A stretch of 64,000 nt of DNA, from assembly GCA_039030075.1 (NCBI GenBank), contig JBCCEW010000002.1, forward strand, positions 310,001 to 374,000, read 5' to 3'. The DNA comes from Myxococcota bacterium. Its GTDB lineage: Bacteria > Myxococcota_A > UBA9160 > SMWR01. Position numbers and translations under genes: made by a program. Of this stretch, positions 18,564 to 28,536 are shown in pieces; the stretch's first letter is position 1; each line of letters begins with the position of its first letter. The notes under the pieces are model-generated. The model was not told the DNA's origin. It searched no databases and worked only from the letters and a program-made list of their open reading frames with translations.

Positions 18564-19682
18564 GTGCAACGCGACTGCGACGCGGTCGTGATCGGCGGAG
18601 GCGTGGTCGGTGCCGCGGTCGCTGCCGGTCTCGCACGTCGCGGTCTCGCGGTAATGGGTTTCGAGCGCCGCGAGGCCTTCGCACTCGAGACCTCGTCCCG
18701 CAACAGCGAAGTCATCCACGCGGGCATCTACTACCCGCCCGGATCGTGGAAGGCCCGGCTCTGTGTGTCGGGGCGCGAAGCGTTGTACGCGTTCTGCGCC
18801 GAGCGTCGTGTGCCGCATCGAAAGCTCGGCAAGTGGATCGTCGCGACCCACGCCGACGAGCATGCCGTGCTGGAGGACCTGCGCGCGCGCGGGACCGAGA
18901 ACGGCGTCCCCGGTCTGCGCTTCCTTGGGGAGGCGGAGCGTCGTGCCGAGCCGTCCCTCGCATGTATCGCAGCGCTGGAATCTCCGGAGACCGGAATCGT
19001 CGACAGCCACGCCCTGTGTGCGGCGCTCGTGGCGGAGAGCGAGTCCCTGGGGACGGTGTGGCTGCTCGAACGGGAGGTGCGCGGCATCGAACGCGTCTCG
19101 GCGGGGTACCGCCTCGAGGTGCATTCGGAGGCCCACGGTACCGAGCGCGTCTCGGCAGCCTGCGTCGTCAACGCCGCGGGACTCTTCAGCGATCGCGTGG
19201 CGGCGCTGGCTGGAATCGATCTCGATGCCGCGGGCTATCGCCTGTATTGGTGTAAGGGGGACTACTTCGCGCTCGCGCGACGCGATGCGCTCGTCGTGTC
19301 GCGGCTGCTGTATCCCGTCCCCACCGGCGCCGGGCTCGGTGTCCACGTCACCCTCGACCTGGCCGGCGGCGTTCGCTTCGGTCCCGACGCCCACTATGTG
19401 GACACGCTCGACTACGGCGTCGACGCGTCTCGAGCGGGCGCCTTCGGTGGAGCGCTGCGGCGCTACCTCCCGGCGTTGGAGGATGCGTGGCTCGTGCCCG
19501 CTTTCGCGGGCCTCCGACCCAAGCTGTCCGGCCCGGGCGAGGGCGTTCGCGATTTCGTTCTCGCGGAAGAGTCGGCGCGCGGTTTGCCCGGGTTCGTCAA
19601 TCTGATCGGCATCGAGTCACCGGGCCTCACGGCATCCCTGGCGATCGCCGACGCGGTCACGGAGATGGTCAGGAGCGTCTGA
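18564..19682 (+). CDS. FAD-dependent oxidoreductase, L-2-hydroxyglutarate oxidase-like
   Basis: 372-aa DAO-fold flavoprotein. CDAVVIGGGVVGAAVAAGLARRG is the FAD dinucleotide-binding motif. RNSEVIHAGIYYPPGSWKARLCVSGREALYAFC is the hallmark of the LhgO/L2HGDH subfamily, which oxidises L-2-hydroxyglutarate to 2-oxoglutarate and passes electrons to the membrane. VVNAAGLFSDRVA and GLRPKLSGPGEGVRDFVLAEE...IGIESPGLTASLAIA complete the FAD fold. The GTG at 18564 starts 12 bases after the PfkB gene. Substrate is inferred from the subfamily only. Confidence 0.88.
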   Translation: MQRDCDAVVIGGGVVGAAVAAGLARRGLAVMGFERREAFALETSSRNSEVIHAGIYYPPGSWKARLCVSGREALYAFCAERRVPHRKLGKWIVATHADEHAVLEDLRARGTENGVPGLRFLGEAERRAEPSLACIAALESPETGIVDSHALCAALVAESESLGTVWLLEREVRGIERVSAGYRLEVHSEAHGTERVSAACVVNAAGLFSDRVAALAGIDLDAAGYRLYWCKGDYFALARRDALVVSRLLYPVPTGAGLGVHVTLDLAGGVRFGPDAHYVDTLDYGVDASRAGAFGGALRRYLPALEDAWLVPAFAGLRPKLSGPGEGVRDFVLAEESARGLPGFVNLIGIESPGLTASLAIADAVTEMVRSV

Positions 19683-19803
19683 CTCTCGTTGCCGGTGGGT
19701 TGCGTGACGCGTCGCATTGGGCGCGTGCCTTGCGAGACGCTTGCTCTCGAGCTGCGCCGCGTCGTAACGTGGAAGGGCGACGGGGCCACTGACTAGGCGG
19801 AAC

Positions 19804-20565
19804 ATGCGGATCGCTCCCCCCCAACCTCTGGCGCGAAATGCGCCGGCGAGGCGCCATGGGCGTCGGGCAGCCGCGTGCGTGATCGGTGCCCTGACGGCAC
19901 TCGGGATGTGGCTTGCGCCTGCCGGGGTCCGCGCGCTGCCGGTGGACCTCGAGGACCCGCGCCCGCGCGCGATCGAAGTGCGCTTCGAGAACTCGGCGGC
20001 CGACGCTCCGGGCCGGCTGCAGGCCAGCTGGGGGCCGCCGGTGAAGGCGTGGCTGTCGCCGGGCGCAGAGCCGGGGCAGGTCGAGATCCGCATCTCCGGT
20101 GCCGCGATGGAGGGTGTGCTCGCTGCGGAGGATCCGGTCCCCGGCAGCTTCGGCGAGTTTCGCTGGGTGATCGACGTCGTCAGCGGTGAAGTCGTGTCCG
20201 CGTTGCTCGAGGGAATCCTCGAACGCAGCACGGGGCTCGGCGCCTGGTCGCCGCGTGTCGAGGCGTCGATCGAGATCGATCTCGCGACCGGACGCGCCGC
20301 TGGCTACATGCCGATGGAAGAGCGCTGGGGGCACGCCCTGTATCCCCACTGCGACGGCAGTGAGCCGAATTGCACCCGGGTGGCCCCGCGCCCCTACGAT
20401 CGGGCGAGTGGCTACGTGAACGCCGTGGGTTGGGTACGCGCCCGCAGCCTCGGCTGGATGGAGTTCACGAGCTACTGCCCGCTCGGCGAGGTGCGCTTCG
20501 ACGAGGTCGCCGACCCGCCGCCGGCGGTGTCCAGCGGGCCCGCCCCCGGCACGCCCGCCCCCTGA
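19804..20565 (+). CDS. Secreted protein of unknown function
   Basis: I do not recognise this 253-aa protein. A basic N-terminus followed by ACVIGALTALGMWLAPAGVRA is a signal peptide with likely cleavage before LPVDLED. The mature region has alternating beta-strand-like segments (QVEIRISGAAMEGVL, GEFRWVIDVVSGEVVSALLEG, ASIEIDLATGRAAGYMPMEERW), two cysteines in CDGSEPNC that may form a disulfide, and a Pro/Ala-rich C-terminus. It looks like a periplasmic beta-sandwich protein. It lies 121 bases after the flavoprotein gene; the gap shows nothing notable. Confidence 0.65.
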   Translation: MRIAPPQPLARNAPARRHGRRAAACVIGALTALGMWLAPAGVRALPVDLEDPRPRAIEVRFENSAADAPGRLQASWGPPVKAWLSPGAEPGQVEIRISGAAMEGVLAAEDPVPGSFGEFRWVIDVVSGEVVSALLEGILERSTGLGAWSPRVEASIEIDLATGRAAGYMPMEERWGHALYPHCDGSEPNCTRVAPRPYDRASGYVNAVGWVRARSLGWMEFTSYCPLGEVRFDEVADPPPAVSSGPAPGTPAP

Positions 20566-20595
20566 CCCGCGGCCCTGACCCGCGGGTTGGAGCGC

Positions 20596-21414
20596 TCAGG
20601 CCCCCCACCAGAACGCGGCGGTGGCGATGTTGTCGCCGGCGGCGTTCGTGCGGTGGGCGTCCATCGCACGTTCGAGCAGACACCGCGCGCCCTCCAGGCT
20701 GCGCAGCGCGTTCGGCGCGTGTTCGGCCGCGACGGCGCACTCCGCCGCGGCGCCCACCGGGTCGTGGACGCCGATCCCGGTCTCCGAGAGTCCGTCGGTC
20801 GCGAGCAGCAGCGCGCCGCCCGACACGTCCCGTTCCACGACCGCACGGATGCCCTTCGAGAGCGCATCGCGATCGAGGGTGGCGTCGCCGAGAAAGCGCA
20901 GGTCCGAGCGTGCCGGGAGGGGGCAGAGCTCGCGCGCCCGGTCGTCCTCGATCCGGAACAGGTGACTGTCCCCGACCGCGAGTCCGAGCAGCCAGCCTTC
21001 CTCGGGACGCGCGACGCAGAGTGACAAGGTCGTGCGCCCGATTGGCTGCGGGTCCGACGAGCGCAGCAGGTGCTGTTGCAGGTCGTCGACCACCTCGGGC
21101 GCCTCGTCCCACCAGCGCTCGGCCAGGGCGATGGCATTCGGTGCGGTCCAACGCTTCGCGTGCTCGGCCAGGAGGCGCTCCAGAACGCACGCGGCCCCCC
21201 CAGCGCCCCAGTGTCCATCGGCCACGGCGAGCATCACGGCGTGCTCGGTGCTCGCGAACGCGCAGGCGTCTTCGTTCGGGTCGCGGTGGTCGTAGGTCTT
21301 CGGCGCGCCACCCCGGGAGAGGGCGATCGCGACCGGTCCCTCGGACACCGATGCCACCGCATCGAGCAGCTCGTGCTCGCGTCCCAGCAAGAGTCCCGTG
21401 CGCATGCCTTCCAC
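20596..21414 (-). CDS. PP2C-family protein phosphatase
   Basis: 272-aa metal-dependent Ser/Thr phosphatase. PNEDACAF and VMLAVADGHWGAGGAA supply the first metal-binding Asp residues, LGLAVGDSHLFRI the middle strand, GGALLLATDGLSE the next metal site and AAGDNIATAAFWW the final Asp. It is a bare catalytic domain with no sensor or transmembrane region. No Ser/Thr kinase partner is in the window. Start is GTG at 21414 or ATG at 21405; neither has a decisive ribosome-binding site. Divergent from the cytochrome gene. Confidence 0.88.
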   Translation of the reverse strand: MEGMRTGLLLGREHELLDAVASVSEGPVAIALSRGGAPKTYDHRDPNEDACAFASTEHAVMLAVADGHWGAGGAACVLERLLAEHAKRWTAPNAIALAERWWDEAPEVVDDLQQHLLRSSDPQPIGRTTLSLCVARPEEGWLLGLAVGDSHLFRIEDDRARELCPLPARSDLRFLGDATLDRDALSKGIRAVVERDVSGGALLLATDGLSETGIGVHDPVGAAAECAVAAEHAPNALRSLEGARCLLERAMDAHRTNAAGDNIATAAFWWGA

Positions 21415-21481
21415 TCACCCCAGTCGACCGCCGCAGTATATTCGACGCACGGCGGCGCGCGCTGTGTCACCTTGTGCCGGC

Positions 21482-22003
21482 ATGCACTCCGTGAACCGCT
21501 CGCGTCTTCGGGCCGTCGTTCTGGCGGTCTCGTTTTGTGCCTGTGCTTCCGTTCCCGACGCATTGCCCGATGAGGTCGCGTCTCACCTGGGCGCGTCCTG
21601 GTACCCACACCGCGCAGCCCAGCTCGGGATCGATGTCGACACCGCTCGGGCGCGCGACGCCGAGCTCTCGGAGAGCGTGCCGCCCCATGACCTGTGGGAT
21701 GCTGCGTTGCGCGACGAGGCCCGCGCAGTCTGGCGCGACCAGTGCGCCCGCTGTCACGGTGCGCGCGGTCGCCTCGAAGGGGTCGCTCCGCTTCCCCCGG
21801 ATCAGAAGCCTCCGCGGGACTGGAGCGGGTTCGGCGCGAAGTTCGGGCTGTTCCTGGCCGGTGACGACCTCCGCGCCACCTACTTTCGTCGCATCCAACG
21901 CGGTGGCGACCGCGAGGGCAATCCGACGATGATGCCGGCCTGGGCCGACTCGCTGTCGCGCGAGCAGACCTGGGCCCTGGTGTTCTTGCTCGAAGAGTTC
22001 TGA
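21482..22003 (+). CDS. Class I cytochrome c domain lipoprotein
   Basis: 173-aa exported haem protein. The N-terminus MHSVNRSRLRAVVLAVSFCACASV is a signal peptide with a lipobox-like end, so it may be membrane-anchored. WRDQCARCHGARGRLEGVAPL holds the single CxxCH haem site and NPTMMPAWADSLSREQTWALVFLLEEF the axial Met region and C-terminal helix. It would carry electrons in the periplasm; the partner is unknown. It is convergent with the desaturase gene. A second, unrelated c-type cytochrome lies about 2 kb away. Confidence 0.85.
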   Translation: MHSVNRSRLRAVVLAVSFCACASVPDALPDEVASHLGASWYPHRAAQLGIDVDTARARDAELSESVPPHDLWDAALRDEARAVWRDQCARCHGARGRLEGVAPLPPDQKPPRDWSGFGAKFGLFLAGDDLRATYFRRIQRGGDREGNPTMMPAWADSLSREQTWALVFLLEEF

Positions 22004-22006
22004 CGG

Positions 22007-22888
<882 letters not shown>

Positions 22889-23074
22889 GGGTCCTCCTTG
22901 ACGAGCGACCGAACCCTAGGGGCCGGTTCGGCGGGCTGCAGCGTGGGGGCTGTGAAACTTGCGTAAAACCCGACGTCTGGAGGCGTTTCCCGCGGGATCG
23001 CGCTGCCTTGCACGGAGCCCGTCGGGATCCGAGACTCCGCCTTTTCGCACCCGGGCCGGGTGCCGAGGAGCCCC

Positions 23075-23914
23075 GTGATTCCCGATCGTCCGCCCCAGAA
23101 GCCGACTGCACCGGAACGCCTGACCGCCGCAGAGCGCCGCGCTTGGCGCGAAGACGGCTTCTTCGTGCGCGAGCGCCTGTTCGGACCCGAAGAGCTGGAC
23201 GAACTGCGTGGGGCCGCCGAGCGGTGCGTGAAGCTGGCCGAACAGGCCATGCAGCGTTCCGAGGACGTGTACGCGATCGACGGCAACGTCTACCACGAAG
23301 CCGGCGGCTCGACGGTGCAGCTCGAACACACGCCGGGCTCCAAGACGATCCGCGTGATCGAACCCTTCCATCACCTCGACGACACGATGAACCGGCTGAT
23401 CGATGATCCGCGTCTCGTCGAACCGATGCGCGACCTGATCGGGGACGAGCGCGTCTGCCTCTACACCGACAAGCTGAACCTGAAGCGTCCGCGCGAGGGG
23501 TCGGGTTTCGGCTGGCACCAGGACTCGCCGTACTGGGCGCACTTTGCTCCCGAGCTGGATCGGCTGCCGAACGTGCTCGTCGCCCTCGATGACGCCGACG
23601 AGGAGAACGGCTGCTTTCGGGTGATTCGGGGCAGCCATCGGCGAGGGCTGCTGCCCGGACGGGAAGGAGAGGGGCGCCTTGGCCCGCTCTTCACCGACCC
23701 CACCGCCTTTGATCTCGAGGACCAGGTGCCCGCGGCGATGCCCGCCGGCAGCGCGATCTTCTTCAGTCCGCACACCGTGCACGGGTCCGAGTCCAACCGT
23801 TCCGATGCGCTCCGCCGCGCACTCGTGATCACCTACCAGCCGGGGAGTCCCGACGGCCGGCGAATGTTCAAGGTGGACCGCACCCGGTTTGCCGGCGAGC
23901 GCGAGCCGAGCTGA
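23075..23914 (+). CDS. Phytanoyl-CoA dioxygenase (PhyH) family protein
   Basis: Fe(II)/2-oxoglutarate dioxygenase of about 279 aa. The iron triad is visible: His148 and Asp150 in GWHQDSPYW and the distal His in HTVHGSESNRS near residue 236, with Arg in ALRRAL likely binding 2-oxoglutarate. Members hydroxylate acyl-CoAs or small molecules; the substrate here is unknown. GTG at 23075 is preferred because GAGGAG lies just upstream; GTG at 23060 would add five residues. Divergent from the desaturase gene. Confidence 0.9.
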   Translation: MIPDRPPQKPTAPERLTAAERRAWREDGFFVRERLFGPEELDELRGAAERCVKLAEQAMQRSEDVYAIDGNVYHEAGGSTVQLEHTPGSKTIRVIEPFHHLDDTMNRLIDDPRLVEPMRDLIGDERVCLYTDKLNLKRPREGSGFGWHQDSPYWAHFAPELDRLPNVLVALDDADEENGCFRVIRGSHRRGLLPGREGEGRLGPLFTDPTAFDLEDQVPAAMPAGSAIFFSPHTVHGSESNRSDALRRALVITYQPGSPDGRRMFKVDRTRFAGEREPS

Positions 23915-23936
23915 AGCGCGCCTCGGCGCGTTGCGA

Positions 23937-24338
23937 CTACGGAGCCTGGTACGGCGGGTCGGCGACGGAGCGCATGAACGCGATCACGTCGATGATCTGG
24001 GCGTCGCTCAGGCTGCCGCCCCAGGCCGCCATCTGCGCCGACTTACCGGCGGCCTGGCCACCCTCCTTCACCACCGTGAACAGGTGATCGTCGGACAGGG
24101 CGTTCATGTACTCCCCGTCGCAGTGCTTCGCCGGCTTCGGGTCGAGGCTGGCCGAAAGGGGGCCGTCGCCGCAGCCGGTTTCCCCGTGGCAGGTGGCGCA
24201 ATAGATCCGGTAGTGGGCCGCGCCCGCTCTTGCGTCGCCTCCTCCGAAGGACTCGGGCGCTGGTGCTTCCTCGGAGTCTGCGCAGGCCGCGGCGACGGTC
24301 GCGACCAGAACGCAGGAGGCTGCCCTCAGGAGGCGCAT
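23937..24338 (-). CDS. Small class I cytochrome c lipoprotein
   Basis: 133-aa exported monohaem cytochrome. [23 protein letters not shown] is a lipoprotein signal (lipobox AAAC). [23 protein letters not shown] carries the CxxCH haem site, and [23 protein letters not shown] the distal Met and C-terminal helix. Its start overlaps the 3' end of thrH by 13 bases, so translation is probably coupled despite the unrelated function. Electron partner unknown. Confidence 0.87.
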   Translation of the reverse strand: MRLLRAASCVLVATVAAACADSEEAPAPESFGGGDARAGAAHYRIYCATCHGETGCGDGPLSASLDPKPAKHCDGEYMNALSDDHLFTVVKEGGQAAGKSAQMAAWGGSLSDAQIIDVIAFMRSVADPPYQAP

Positions 24339-24940
24339 CGCTCCTGTCCGCGCAGGAACTCGGCGCGGAGTTCGTCGTAGGTCCGAGTCACCGGGAACTG
24401 GGGAAACTCGGCGATCACGTTGTCCGGGGGCCGGAACAGGATTCCTGCGTCGGCGGCCTGGAGCATCGACGTGTCGTTGTACGAATCGCCCGAGGCGATC
24501 ACTTTGAAGTTGAGGCCGTGAAACGCCTCGACCGCGCACCGCTTCTGGTCTTGCTGCCGAAGCCGGTAGTCGGTGATCCGTCCGGTTCCGTCGACCACCA
24601 GGCGGTGGCAGAAGAGGGTGGGGTAGCCGAGCTGGGCCATCAGCGGTGCCGCGAACTCGTAGAAGGTGTCCGAGAGGATGACGACCTGGAAGCGCTCGCG
24701 AAGCCAGTCGACGAAGGCCGGTGCACCTTCGAGGGGAGACAGCTCACCGATCACGCGTTGGATGTCGGGCAGGCCCAGACCGTGCTCCTCGCAGATCTGG
24801 AGCCGCTTGCGCATCAGCACGTCGTAGTCGGGCTCGTCGCGCGTGGTGATGCGCAGGGCGTCGATGCCGGCGCGCTCGGCGACGTTGATCCAGATCTCGG
24901 GGATCAAGACCCCTTCCAGATCGAGGCAGGCGATGATCAA
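24326..24940 (-). CDS. thrH: ThrH-type phosphoserine phosphatase / homoserine phosphotransferase
   Basis: HAD-superfamily enzyme, 204 aa, the size of characterised Thr[25 protein letters not shown] carries the catalytic Asp (DLEG instead of DxDGT, typical of ThrH). [29 protein letters not shown] is motif II and [24 protein letters not shown] motif IV. In Pseudomonas this enzyme dephosphorylates phosphoserine and can transfer phosphate to homoserine. The TTG at 24940 was chosen because it gives the standard N-terminus; upstream in-frame sequence has no similarity. Its 3' end overlaps the cytochrome gene. Confidence 0.92.
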   Translation of the reverse strand: MIIACLDLEGVLIPEIWINVAERAGIDALRITTRDEPDYDVLMRKRLQICEEHGLGLPDIQRVIGELSPLEGAPAFVDWLRERFQVVILSDTFYEFAAPLMAQLGYPTLFCHRLVVDGTGRITDYRLRQQDQKRCAVEAFHGLNFKVIASGDSYNDTSMLQAADAGILFRPPDNVIAEFPQFPVTRTYDELRAEFLRGQERCAS

Positions 24941-25090
24941 GGTGGATTCCCCCGCGACCGATGCGAACCGGGCATGGTCTAGCAGATTCGCCCGGTTGTC
25001 GGGCGGCTGCGAAGGCCTTTGGATACGATCCGTCGGGGGGAAAGAGGTGTCGCGAGCGAGCAATCTCGTCGCACCGGGTGGGTCGCGTAC

Positions 25091-25873
25091 GTGACGCCGC
25101 TCGAGGCGCTCTGGCTGGGCATCATCCAAGGGCTCACCGAGTTCTTCCCGGTCTCGAGCTCGGGCCATCTCGTGATCGGTCAGGCCCTGTTGGGTCTCGA
25201 GGAGACCGGGGTCGTCTTCGAGGTGGCCGTGCACGTCGCCACCCTGGTGTCCGTGCTCGTCTTCTATCGGCGTCGCGTTGCCGGTCTCGTCGTCGATGCG
25301 CTGCGCGGCCGTCGCGAGGCGCTCGAGTACGGCGGAAAGTTGGCGGTCGCGACGTTGCCGGCGGTGATCCTGGTGCTCCTCGCCGGTGATTTCCTCGAGG
25401 CGCTCTTCGACCGCCCTGCCGTAGCGGGCATCGCGCTGCTCGTGACGGGCGGGATCCTGTGGACCACGCGCTGGACCTTGCCCCGCGCCGAGCACCCCGA
25501 ACCCGGTTGGCTGTCGGCCTGGTGGATCGGCTGCGCCCAGGCCTTTGCGATCGTTCCCGGAATCTCGCGGAGCGGGTCGACCGTGGCGATGTCCCTCGGT
25601 CTGGGAATTCGCCCCGCGGCGGCCGCCGAGTTCTCGTTCTTGATGAGCGTGCCCGCCATCCTGGGCGCCGCCGTCACGAAGTTCGATGAGCTCACCCAGG
25701 TGGCCGCCGAGGCGGTATGGCCACTGGTGGTCGGGAGTGCGGCAGCCGGCGTCGCCGGCGTCGCCGCGATCTGGCTGTTCGTCGCGATGCTGCGCCGCCA
25801 GTCCTTCCACGTGTTCTCGTACTACACGTGGGTGGCGGGAGCGGCGTTCCTCGCTTGGCTGCACTGGGCCTGA
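25091..25873 (+). CDS. uppP: Undecaprenyl-diphosphatase UppP/BacA
   Basis: Integral membrane enzyme that recycles the C55 lipid carrier for peptidoglycan and O-antigen synthesis; also linked to bacitracin resistance. 260 aa. [32 protein letters not shown] is the first signature with the catalytic Glu, and [26 protein letters not shown] the second with Ser/Arg. About eight hydrophobic helices. GTG at 25091 gives the normal N-terminus; a TTG at 25019 would add 24 polar residues. Functionally tied to the mur genes 30 kb away. Confidence 0.96.
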   Translation: MTPLEALWLGIIQGLTEFFPVSSSGHLVIGQALLGLEETGVVFEVAVHVATLVSVLVFYRRRVAGLVVDALRGRREALEYGGKLAVATLPAVILVLLAGDFLEALFDRPAVAGIALLVTGGILWTTRWTLPRAEHPEPGWLSAWWIGCAQAFAIVPGISRSGSTVAMSLGLGIRPAAAAEFSFLMSVPAILGAAVTKFDELTQVAAEAVWPLVVGSAAAGVAGVAAIWLFVAMLRRQSFHVFSYYTWVAGAAFLAWLHWA

Positions 25874-25902
25874 CGCGCGAGCGTAGTGCCCTGCGGCGGC
25901 CG

Positions 25903-25938
25903 AACGAAAACGGCGCCTCCACCGAGGTGGAGACGCCG
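25903..25938 (-). terminator. Rho-independent terminator for the sigma-factor gene
   Basis: Hairpin 25912-25937 (GGCG/CGCC plus CTCCAC/GTGGAG with one mismatch and a tetraloop), followed on the minus strand by TTTTCGTTC. It lies about 40 bases past the sigma gene stop and may also stop uppP transcription. Confidence 0.75.
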
Positions 25939-25978
25939 CTATCGAGAGACTCTGGCCTTCGGCTCCGGCCAGCGAGCG

Positions 25979-27361
25979 CTAGGGCTCGAGGATCGGGTGC
26001 AGATTCTGCGCGGGTAGGGTCTCGCGCAGCTTCTTCAGGGCGCGTGCCTCGAGCTGACGCACGCGCTCGCGCGACAGACCGAGCGACTGACCGATCTGCT
26101 CGAGGGTGTGCTCTTCCTCGCCGCCCAGGCCGTAGCGCAGGCGCAGGATCAGCTGCTCCCGCGACGTCAGCGCACCGATCAGGTAGCCGACGCCCGAACG
26201 CATGCGCTCGCCGTCGAGACCGTTGTCCGGTGCAGACGACGTGGGATCCGCGACGAAGTCTTCGAGCCGCTTCTCGGTGCCGGCCACCGACGACTCGAGC
26301 GAGATCGCCTCGCGGCTGAGCACGTCGAGTGCCTCCAGAGAGCTCGCGTCCGTTCCGAGTTCCGGCGCCAGCTCGGCCGGCGTGGGCTCGCGACCCAGCT
26401 TGCCCGTGAGCTCGGCGCGCACGCGCTGGCTGCGCTGCAGCCGGTCGTGCACGTGAGAGGGCAGACGGATCGTCCGCGAGTGGTTCTGGATCGCGCGCAC
26501 GAGTGCCTGGCGGATCCACCAGACCGCGTAGGTCGAGAACTTGAAACCACGGCGGTGGTCGAACTTCTCGACGGCGCGGATCAGGCCCAGGTTGCCTTCC
26601 TGGATCAGGTCCGGGAAGGACAGGCCCAGGTTCCGGTAGTCCTTGGCGATCGCCACGACGAGCTTCAGGTTGTGCTCGATGAAGCGGTTCTTCTCGTCGC
26701 TCATCCGATCGTGCGCGTCTTCGACGGCGCCGACCTTCTTGAGCAGATCATCCCGCGACATCTCGGCGTCGGCCTCGAGCTCCTTGAAGCGCTTCGTGCC
26801 GCGTCGGGCCCGGCGCAGATCGCGCGCGAGCTCGAGGCATTTCTGGCGCATCTCGGCGAGCACGGCCAGCGACAGCTGGGCCGACTTCATGTCACGCGAG
26901 ATCCGTGCGTCGATCTTGATGAGCTCTTTCTGGGGGCCGCTCTTGCGCGCCTTGTCGCGATTGGCGAGCAGGGTGCGCAGGCGCTTCACCGCGCGCTCGA
27001 CGCGCGCAGCGATCTCCCCCGTCTCCTCGTCGCCGACGGATTCGGAGAGCTTCGCGCCCGTATGCGAGAGCGCGCGCAGTTCGTCCCAGCGCCCGACGAC
27101 GTGTCGCGCGCAAAGCGGGATCGCGTACAGCGCTTCCCGCAGCTGCTGAGTGGCCGCTTCCAGTTCCTTGGCGAGCAGCACCTCTTCCTCACGCCGAAGC
27201 GTGCGGGTGCCGCCGATCTCCTGGAAGTACGACTCCAACGGGCGTCGTTCCCGGCCCGGATCCAGATCCTCGGCCGGTGCGGCCCGGGTAGCCCCGGTCG
27301 CAGCCTGGGTGCCTTCTTCGGCCTTCTTCTTTTTCTTGCGGTCTTCCGCCTTCACTGTCAC
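25979..27361 (-). CDS. Sigma-70 family RNA polymerase sigma factor (RpoD/RpoS-like, probably group 2)
   Basis: 460-aa sigma factor. Region 1.2 is [28 protein letters not shown] helical, charged non-conserved block of about 130 residues follows. Region 2 is [82 protein letters not shown], and region 4.2 is [32 protein letters not shown]. The [14 protein letters not shown] segment replaces the DQARTIRIPVHM of primary sigmas, so an alternative (stationary/stress) factor is more likely than RpoD. A KKKKK run follows the start. GTG at 27361 has GAGG 8 bases upstream; other starts would add 45 residues of unlike sequence. Confidence 0.9.
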   Translation of the reverse strand: MTVKAEDRKKKKKAEEGTQAATGATRAAPAEDLDPGRERRPLESYFQEIGGTRTLRREEEVLLAKELEAATQQLREALYAIPLCARHVVGRWDELRALSHTGAKLSESVGDEETGEIAARVERAVKRLRTLLANRDKARKSGPQKELIKIDARISRDMKSAQLSLAVLAEMRQKCLELARDLRRARRGTKRFKELEADAEMSRDDLLKKVGAVEDAHDRMSDEKNRFIEHNLKLVVAIAKDYRNLGLSFPDLIQEGNLGLIRAVEKFDHRRGFKFSTYAVWWIRQALVRAIQNHSRTIRLPSHVHDRLQRSQRVRAELTGKLGREPTPAELAPELGTDASSLEALDVLSREAISLESSVAGTEKRLEDFVADPTSSAPDNGLDGERMRSGVGYLIGALTSREQLILRLRYGLGGEEEHTLEQIGQSLGLSRERVRQLEARALKKLRETLPAQNLHPILEP

Positions 27362-27602
27362 TGCGAAGTCCTCGACCCGCCGGTGCCGTTCCGCACCGTA
27401 GTGTCGGATACCGCCCGGAGTGATCTCGTTGTGAGTTGTTTCATTCCGGCGGCCCCCCGTCTGCGATGATCTCTGTGAGACGCAAGAGATCTGCACATAG
27501 GGCGGAACCGTTGGCCGGTTGGCGCGCAGCCAGGAAAGGGTGGACGGATGTCCGGCCGGACGGCGTGTGATGAGATGTCGGGGGGGCGCTGAACAGCCCG
27601 GT

Positions 27603-27631
27603 ATATTGTCTCACCGGTCCATCAAAGTCCA
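27603..27631 (-). promoter_or_regulatory. Candidate promoter of the sigma-factor gene
   Basis: On the minus strand TGGACT, 17 bases, CAATAT. Hexamers are weak matches to -35/-10 but spacing is ideal and the site lies in the AT-rich part of the gap. It implies a leader of roughly 235 bases. Confidence 0.3.
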
Positions 27632-27805
27632 GCAGTTTCTGGGGTTTGGGCACGTGTCTGCCTCCGGCACGGGCGATCGGGGAATCCTCCTGAGAGTAAT
27701 CAGTGTCCTTATCGTGGTGAAAAGGCAACATTTTTGTATCGGATCGCACACCCGCCAACACAAGCACCGATTTGCTCCCGGCGAGCCACGGGCTAGCCTT
27801 GCGGA

Positions 27806-27825
27806 ACTGACCAGTCAGTACTGAC
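27806..27825. promoter_or_regulatory. Palindromic operator upstream of tetR
   Basis: Two overlapping perfect palindromes: ACTGAC-CA-GTCAGT (27806-27819) and GTCAGTACTGAC (27814-27825), 18 bases before the tetR start. This spacing and form fit autorepression by the TetR protein of the efflux operon. Confidence 0.6.
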
Positions 27826-27843
27826 GCGCCCCGCGGGAACCCT

Positions 27844-28536
27844 GTGTCCAGTCCCCATCCCTCCATGACAGCCGTCGTCGCTTCCCCGACGGACGATCCG
27901 AAGCGACGCCGCATCCTCGACGCGGCGCTGAGCGTGGGTGCCCGGAGCGGAATCTCGGCCGCCCGGATGGAAGAGGTGGCCAGCGAGGCCGGCGTCTCGA
28001 AGGGAACGCTCTACCGGTTCTTCCAGAGCAAGGAAGATCTCTTCCTGGCCACCCTCATCGATTCCTACGAAACCGGGGTGCGCCATGTCGACGCCCGGCT
28101 GCCCGACGAGTCCGAGCCCGAGACGCGTCTGCGGGCAGTGCTGGAAGGGCTGGTCGGGGTGCTCGAGCGGGTCGGGCCGCGCGCGACCCTCCACTATCAG
28201 GCGTGGGGCATGGTGGCTGCGAATCCGGAGCTGAACGAGCGACTGCACGGCTTCCTGCGAGCGTTCCACGCAGACCGCTTCGACGAATTCGCATCGCTCG
28301 TCGTCGACGGCCAGGCGGCCGGCCGGTTTCGCTCGGACGTCGACGCGGCGACCACCGCCCACGCGATCGGATCGCTGTTGTCCGGGTTCATCTACCGCTC
28401 TGCCTTCGACCCCGACGCTGCGACGCCCGACGCACTGCGGCGCTGTTTCGATGACCTGGTCGGCGGCTTGATCGCCGGTTCCGCTCCTGATCCCGATTCC
28501 ACTCCAGCGCGCCCGCCGGAGGTTCCTCCCACATGA
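27844..28536 (+). CDS. TetR/AcrR-family repressor of the adjacent RND efflux operon
   Basis: 230-aa regulator. RRRILDAALSVGARSGISAARMEEVASEAGVSKGTLYRFFQSKEDLFLATL is the TetR N-terminal helix-turn-helix; the C-terminal all-helical domain (RLRAVLEGLVGVLERVGPRATLHYQAWGM...) binds ligand. It is the first gene of tetR-MFP-RND, overlapping the next by ATGA, so it probably represses the pump in the absence of inducer, using the palindrome at 27806-27825. Start is GTG at 27844 or ATG at 27865; neither has a clear ribosome-binding site. Confidence 0.92.
   Translation: MSSPHPSMTAVVASPTDDPKRRRILDAALSVGARSGISAARMEEVASEAGVSKGTLYRFFQSKEDLFLATLIDSYETGVRHVDARLPDESEPETRLRAVLEGLVGVLERVGPRATLHYQAWGMVAANPELNERLHGFLRAFHADRFDEFASLVVDGQAAGRFRSDVDAATTAHAIGSLLSGFIYRSAFDPDAATPDALRRCFDDLVGGLIAGSAPDPDSTPARPPEVPPT

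Larger units (their letters stand above)
27362..27843. other. Long intergenic region between the sigma factor and the tetR operon
   Basis: About 480 bases, visibly richer in A and T than the flanking genes. It holds a candidate sigma-gene promoter (27603-27631, minus) and a palindromic operator near tetR (27806-27825). Short ORFs here lack the GC-rich third positions of real genes in this window. Confidence 0.6.

Noticed and set aside
20370-21494. 374-residue plus-strand frame opposite the PP2C gene
   Set aside because: Arg/Pro-rich shadow; the minus strand carries all PP2C metal-binding motifs.
27519-27824. Plus-strand 101-residue frame before tetR
   Set aside because: No ribosome-binding site, no recognisable motif and codon use unlike neighbours; it ends within the tetR operator.
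27441-27914. Minus-strand frame of 157 codons upstream of the sigma gene
   Set aside because: It is not a shadow of a coding region, but its third codon positions are not GC-rich as in real genes here, and it runs across the tetR start and operator.
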